A stretch of 64,000 bases of DNA, taken from positions 3,538 to 67,537 of the forward strand of contig CAZDUO010000010.1 in NCBI GenBank assembly GCA_964508655.1, read 5' to 3'. A program made the translations under genes and the position numbers. The number at the start of each line of letters is the position of its first letter. Position 1 is the first letter of the stretch. The stretch is from VBAS01 sp964508655 (GTDB lineage: Bacteria > Bacteroidota > Bacteroidia > Chitinophagales > Chitinophagaceae). The notes under the pieces were generated by a model that made no database searches, was not told the origin of the DNA, and was given only the letters and a program-made list of their open reading frames with translations. This document shows, piece by piece, positions 60,657 to 64,000 of this stretch.

Positions 60657-61901
60657 TTATAAAGCTTTTGCAAAATCGGGTAACGAATCAAACCGCAGGT
60701 CAATTTCCGGGTGCGGAAAAGGAGTTTCAGGATGCGTAGTGGCAATGTACACGGTGTACATGCCGGCATTTTTTCCAAACAGCATGTCGCCGGGTTTGTT
60801 GCCGGCCATGATGGATTTATCAAAATTTATTCCGGGATAATCTTTTTTGGCCAAAAAAGCCATGCCCGGATTGGGCTTGCGCAAGGAATCTTTTTCATCA
60901 ATGGCAGTGCAGTAATATATGCCGTCAATTCTTCCGCCGGCCGCTTCAATTTCTGCAATCATTTTTTGATGAATGCCAGTAAGCGCTTCTTCCGTCATCA
61001 GGCCTTTGCCGACGCCCCGCTGGTTGCTGACCACGATAAGGCGGCCAAACTTTGCCGATAGCATTTGCAAAGCTTCTTTCACCCCCTCATAAAATTTAAA
61101 CTCCTGCCAGTTGAGGATATAATCTTCTTCTTTTTCATAATTAATAACACCATCGCGGTCAAGAAACAGGGTCCAGCTTTTATCAATAGCCTGCAGGTTG
61201 AGGGAGGGTTGTTTCAGTTGTTCCTGTGCCCGGTAATAATCTACGGGAATGCCGATGTCAATAAAATATTCATCCTGCACACTGCCATAAATTTTTTGGG
61301 TTTGATAAATTTTTTCGAGATAATCTTTTTCAAAAGAAAATTTTTCGGGTAACTCTTCCTGCATGAACTTCTCAGTATTCAGCAGGTAAGCACCTCCATT
61401 GATAAACCCGTGCTGAAAAAATTGTTTTTCCCTGAAATTTTTTACAGATAAATCTTCATGCAGTTCTACGGCACCATAGCGGTCAGAATTTTTCATCGGC
61501 TTCAGCAGCAGGGTGCATGGGGGCTGGTGCTTTTGATGCTGCTGCCCGGCTTTTTCGAGGTTAATTTTAAAAAGCGAGTCGCCGTTCACCACCAAAACAT
61601 CCTGTTCAGAAGATTTGTAGCAGGCCGCAAGTAAAGCGCCACCGGTACCTAAGGGCTCTTTTTCAACCAGGCATTGAAAATTAAGTGTTGAAAATCTACT
61701 ATTCAAATACTGCTCAATCAATTCATGTTTATATCCAAGCAGGAAAATAAATTTTTCAATCCCCTGGCTGCGCAAAAAATTTATTACATAAAAAAGAAAA
61801 GGCCGGCCATTGACAGGGGCCAGGCATTTGGGCAAATCCCGTACGGCATATTGTAATCTTGTGCCATAGCCGCCGGCAAGTATGATTGCTTCCTTTATCA
61901 A
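60657..61901 (-). CDS. Fused heptose-1-phosphate nucleotidyltransferase and HAD phosphatase (HddC-GmhB type)
   Basis: 414 residues, two enzymes in one chain. Residues 1-230 are a nucleotidyltransferase (AGGYGTRL at 9-16; GDS near 107-109), expected to activate D-glycero-D-manno-heptose-1-phosphate with GTP or another NTP. Residues 243-400 are a HAD-IIIA phosphatase (FLDRDGVIN with Asp248 and Asp250; VVSNQRGVGKG; RKPNPGM), expected to remove the 7-phosphate. Two features differ from E. coli GmhB: only one Cys (331) is left of the zinc loop, and motif IV reads AGNKPGD, with Asn for the first Asp. It is 9 bases after gmhA. The order of action phosphatase then transferase follows the known pathway. 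Confidence 0.87.
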   Translation of the reverse strand: MIKEAIILAGGYGTRLQYAVRDLPKCLAPVNGRPFLFYVINFLRSQGIEKFIFLLGYKHELIEQYLNSRFSTLNFQCLVEKEPLGTGGALLAACYKSSEQDVLVVNGDSLFKINLEKAGQQHQKHQPPCTLLLKPMKNSDRYGAVELHEDLSVKNFREKQFFQHGFINGGAYLLNTEKFMQEELPEKFSFEKDYLEKIYQTQKIYGSVQDEYFIDIGIPVDYYRAQEQLKQPSLNLQAIDKSWTLFLDRDGVINYEKEEDYILNWQEFKFYEGVKEALQMLSAKFGRLIVVSNQRGVGKGLMTEEALTGIHQKMIAEIEAAGGRIDGIYYCTAIDEKDSLRKPNPGMAFLAKKDYPGINFDKSIMAGNKPGDMLFGKNAGMYTVYIATTHPETPFPHPEIDLRFDSLPDFAKAL

Positions 61902-61910
61902 TTTGGGATT

Positions 61911-62504
61911 TCAGATTTCGAAGGAGGAATTTGAAAAAAGTTTGATTTCAGTAAGCTGGCAAATGATATGCCCTGTCATAATATGGCTTTCCTGGATTCT
62001 TGGGGTATCGTCGGAAGGGATATTGATCAAATAATCACACAGCTCCCTCAATTTACCACCGCTTGCCCCCGTAAAGCCGATAGTAATCATACTTTTTTGC
62101 CGGGCGGCTTCAAAAGCTTTTATGATGTTTGCTGAATTACCCGAAGTGGATAATCCCACCAGCACATCGCCAGGCATTCCGATACCGTCAATTATTCTTG
62201 AATAAATCATATCATACCCGTAATCATTGGCCACTGCAGTCAAATACGATGTGTTGCAATGCAGCGCCTCGGCTGGCAAAGCCTTGCGATCGGTATAAAA
62301 CCGGCCGGAAAATTCGGCGGCCAGGTGCTGGGCGTCGGCAGCGCTGCCCCCATTACCGCAGAAATAAACACGTTTGCCATCACGGAATGCTTTCACAATA
62401 ACTTCCACTGAGTCGCAAATGGTTTTCAGCAAAGTTTCATCCTGCAGCAATTGCTGTTTCGTTTCAATGGATGCCTGTATTATTTCTTTTATCTTCTTCA
62501 TCAA
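61911..62504 (-). CDS. gmhA: Sedoheptulose-7-phosphate isomerase
   Basis: Converts sedoheptulose-7-phosphate to D-glycero-D-manno-heptose-7-phosphate, the entry step of heptose synthesis. The 197-residue SIS-domain protein has CGNGGSAADAQHLAAEFSGRF (about 49-69, in two pieces), VGLSTSGNSANIIKAF (about 116-131), and EKK-like His/Glu active-site residues in QESHIMTGHIICQL (about 171-184). Length is usual (about 192). It lies between hddA (122 bases) and the fusion gene (9 bases). Confidence 0.94.
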   Translation of the reverse strand: MMKKIKEIIQASIETKQQLLQDETLLKTICDSVEVIVKAFRDGKRVYFCGNGGSAADAQHLAAEFSGRFYTDRKALPAEALHCNTSYLTAVANDYGYDMIYSRIIDGIGMPGDVLVGLSTSGNSANIIKAFEAARQKSMITIGFTGASGGKLRELCDYLINIPSDDTPRIQESHIMTGHIICQLTEIKLFSNSSFEI

Positions 62505-62626
62505 ATATTAATTTTTGCATACTGATTATTTTCCTTGGCCCCTTTTCAATTGTCAATTATCCATTGTTCATTCACCAATTCAGAAAGTCCCTGCTAATCT
62601 TTTGAATCCTGAAAATCATGGTTCAC

Positions 62627-63649
62627 CTATATCGTCCATGTTTCCAGCCCGTGCTGTACAAACTGGTATTGCCGTGACCAGCCACCGAATTTTTCCAGCG
62701 CATTCATTACTTTATATTTTGTATTTCCCGGGCAGTAAAAAATCATAAATCCGCCACCTCCGGCGCCGGAAATTTTTCCGCCTGTGGCACCGGCGGCTTT
62801 TGCCGCTTCATAAATTTCCTCCAAAAGCGGGTTGCTGATACCATCGGCCATTTTTCTTTTTTGCCGAAAACCAAAATCCAGTATTTCACCAAAGGCATCA
62901 AGTTTTCCTTTGAGCAATGCTTCTTTCAACATCAGCGCCTGTTGTTTCAGCTGGTGCATGGCTTCAATGGCGCTTTCCTGTTTGTTCAGCACATTCCTTG
63001 CCTGCTGTTCAATTATTTTTCCTGAATCACGGTGATTGGCTGTATAATACAGCAGCAGGTTATTTTCCAGTTCAAAAAGGTACTGCTGTTTTATGCGCAG
63101 CGGGTTTACCACTACTTTATCACCGGCAAAAAATTCCATATAGTTTACACCGCCAAAGGTAGCCGCATACTGATCCTGCCTGCCGCCGGCAATTTCCAAA
63201 TCATTCCGTTCGATTTCGAAAGCATAATGCGCCAAATCATATTCGCCAAAGGGCAGGCGCAGCATTTCGGCAAAAGCACCGAGCACAGCCACCACCAGGG
63301 TAGATGATGTGCCCAGCCCCGAACCGGCCGGCGCATCTACATAAGTTGTAAGCCGGAATCCCTGCTGTGGCAATGAATAATCTTTCTGAATACGATTGAT
63401 GACGCCCTTCAGCAAATCCAGCCCGCCGTTTACAGTCAATTCTTCTGTGTAAACAAGTTCCTGCTGCACCTGTCTGTCAATGGCCGATAAAATAATTTTT
63501 TTTTCTTCCAGCGGTTCAATGGCCGCATGTGCATACAGGGATATAGTAGCATTGAGCACTGCCCCTCCGTAAAGGTCGCTGTACGGGCTCACATCGGTGC
63601 CGCCCCCGGCCAATCCAATGCGTAACGGTGCTTTGCTCCGGTAGATCAT
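62627..63649 (-). CDS. hddA: D-glycero-D-manno-heptose-7-phosphate kinase
   Basis: Phosphorylates heptose-7-phosphate at C1 to give the 1,7-bisphosphate. The 340-residue GHMP kinase has motif 1 (APLRIGLAGGGTDVSPYSD, about 7-25), motif 2 with the phosphate-binding loop APAGSGLGTSST (about 107-118), and motif 3 (KISGAGGGGFMIFY, about 293-306). With gmhA and the fused HddC/GmhB enzyme it completes a set for nucleotide-activated D-glycero-D-manno-heptose, here most like the GDP-heptose pathway of surface glycans. The upstream GT4 gene could use the product. Confidence 0.92.
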   Translation of the reverse strand: MIYRSKAPLRIGLAGGGTDVSPYSDLYGGAVLNATISLYAHAAIEPLEEKKIILSAIDRQVQQELVYTEELTVNGGLDLLKGVINRIQKDYSLPQQGFRLTTYVDAPAGSGLGTSSTLVVAVLGAFAEMLRLPFGEYDLAHYAFEIERNDLEIAGGRQDQYAATFGGVNYMEFFAGDKVVVNPLRIKQQYLFELENNLLLYYTANHRDSGKIIEQQARNVLNKQESAIEAMHQLKQQALMLKEALLKGKLDAFGEILDFGFRQKRKMADGISNPLLEEIYEAAKAAGATGGKISGAGGGGFMIFYCPGNTKYKVMNALEKFGGWSRQYQFVQHGLETWTI

Positions 63650-63709
63650 GAAAGATTAAGGAAATATTTATTGTACCAGCTGTATTGCTACTATTAAGCT
63701 CCCGTTGTG

Positions 63710-64000
63710 TCACTCTCTTGTACGTCCCGTAATACCTTCGGCAAGCTTCGTAACTGCGTTCATCAGATTACCCCAGCTATATTTTTGTTTTTCTGTGCGA
63801 AGATGCGGAATAAAATAACTCTCACCTAATTGGTAGAAACGAAGAATGGCTTCTGCAATTGATTGTGGAGTGGGCTGGGCCACCAGCCCGGCTTTTTCAT
63901 GCGGCACCATGGCAGCAAGGCCGCCAACATCGGTTACCACCATCGGTCTTTCAAAATGATAGGCCAGTGGTGTGACGCCGCTTTGTGTGGCATTGCGGTA
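63710..64000 (-). CDS. GT4-family glycosyltransferase, only the C-terminus in the window
   Basis: The minus-strand frame is open to the window edge, and the residues before the first Met (YRNATQSGVTPLAYHFERPM) read as the conserved donor-binding region of GT4 enzymes; the gene therefore starts beyond 64000. About 96 residues are visible, including VVTDVGGLAAMVPHEKAGLV. It lies 60 bases upstream of hddA in the same direction. Donor and acceptor are unknown; a heptose donor would fit the neighbours. Confidence 0.85.
   Translation of the reverse strand, partial: YRNATQSGVTPLAYHFERPMVVTDVGGLAAMVPHEKAGLVAQPTPQSIAEAILRFYQLGESYFIPHLRTEKQKYSWGNLMNAVTKLAEGITGRTRE

Noticed and set aside
62521..62626. 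AT-rich gap between hddA and gmhA with repeats of CAATT-like words
   Set aside because: Looks like ordinary dispersed low-complexity spacer; no hairpin, promoter match or ORF that could be supported.
1..64000. CRISPR arrays, prophage, integrase or IS transposase
   Set aside because: No regularly spaced direct repeats, cas, phage or transposase-like proteins were found in any frame.

Overview
The window looks like chromosome of a member of the Bacteroidota, most likely a Chitinophagaceae-like bacterium. The evidence is a SusC/SusD pair, a secreted protein with a type IX secretion tail, a small RpoD-type sigma factor without region 1.1, a PUR/DUF3276 protein, the Bacteroidota-type GlmU, promoter elements of the TTTG/TAnnTTTG kind, and the near absence of Shine-Dalgarno sequences. 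This placement is inferred from gene content and was not computed.

Region 1 (1-25.2 kb) is a pectin/uronate utilisation locus. It holds the end of tagaturonate reductase (uxaB), altronate dehydratase (uxaA), a LacI-type regulator on the opposite strand, myo-inositol oxygenase, susC-susD closed by a strong terminator, a DUF5009 membrane acyltransferase-like protein, two GH28 enzymes, a GH92 and a GH51 enzyme, uronate isomerase (uxaC), kduI, KDG kinase (kdgK), KDPG aldolase (kdgA) and a hexuronate MFS transporter (exuT). The genes fit import of pectic fragments, trimming in the periplasm, and conversion of galacturonate to tagaturonate, altronate, KDG, KDPG, then pyruvate plus glyceraldehyde-3-phosphate. 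MIOX and KduI feed the route from inositol and from unsaturated uronates. A near-palindromic LacI-type operator lies in front of the regulator, and half of it recurs upstream of uxaC.

The most unusual structure lies inside this operon at 20.3-21.7 kb. Four related 39-nt arms begin GGAAC and carry GAT triplets every nine bases. Two form a gene-less inverted repeat between uxaC and kduI. The other two flank a GxxExxY-family gene that carries an in-frame stop codon. This looks like a small inverted-repeat element with a gene-bearing form and a gene-less form.

Region 2 (25.2-42.6 kb) is mostly housekeeping: a cupin sugar-phosphate isomerase-like protein, tRNA-Ser(TGA), an ABC exporter with an Asp in place of the catalytic Glu, a PUR-type nucleic-acid-binding protein, a 1465-residue secreted beta-propeller/Calx-beta protein, pgi, threonine aldolase, an outer-membrane beta-barrel receptor, YajQ, ribosomal protein L31 type B, alternative GlmU, and triose-phosphate isomerase. 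Several are separated by clear hairpin terminators.

Region 3 (42.6-55 kb) has a Kir-type potassium channel, an FkbM methyltransferase, a polysaccharide flippase overlapping a GT4 glycosyltransferase, an acyl-CoA-binding protein, CBS and DUF2784 proteins, an MFS transporter divergent from a CXXCH lipoprotein, CorA, several secreted proteins of unknown function, and a divergent RpoD-like sigma factor. Region 4 (55-64 kb) has lepA, a GT39-like/GT2/DUF2304 glycosylation trio, and on the opposite strand a set for activated D-glycero-D-manno-heptose (hddA, gmhA, and a fused nucleotidyltransferase/HAD phosphatase) preceded by a GT4 gene cut by the window edge.
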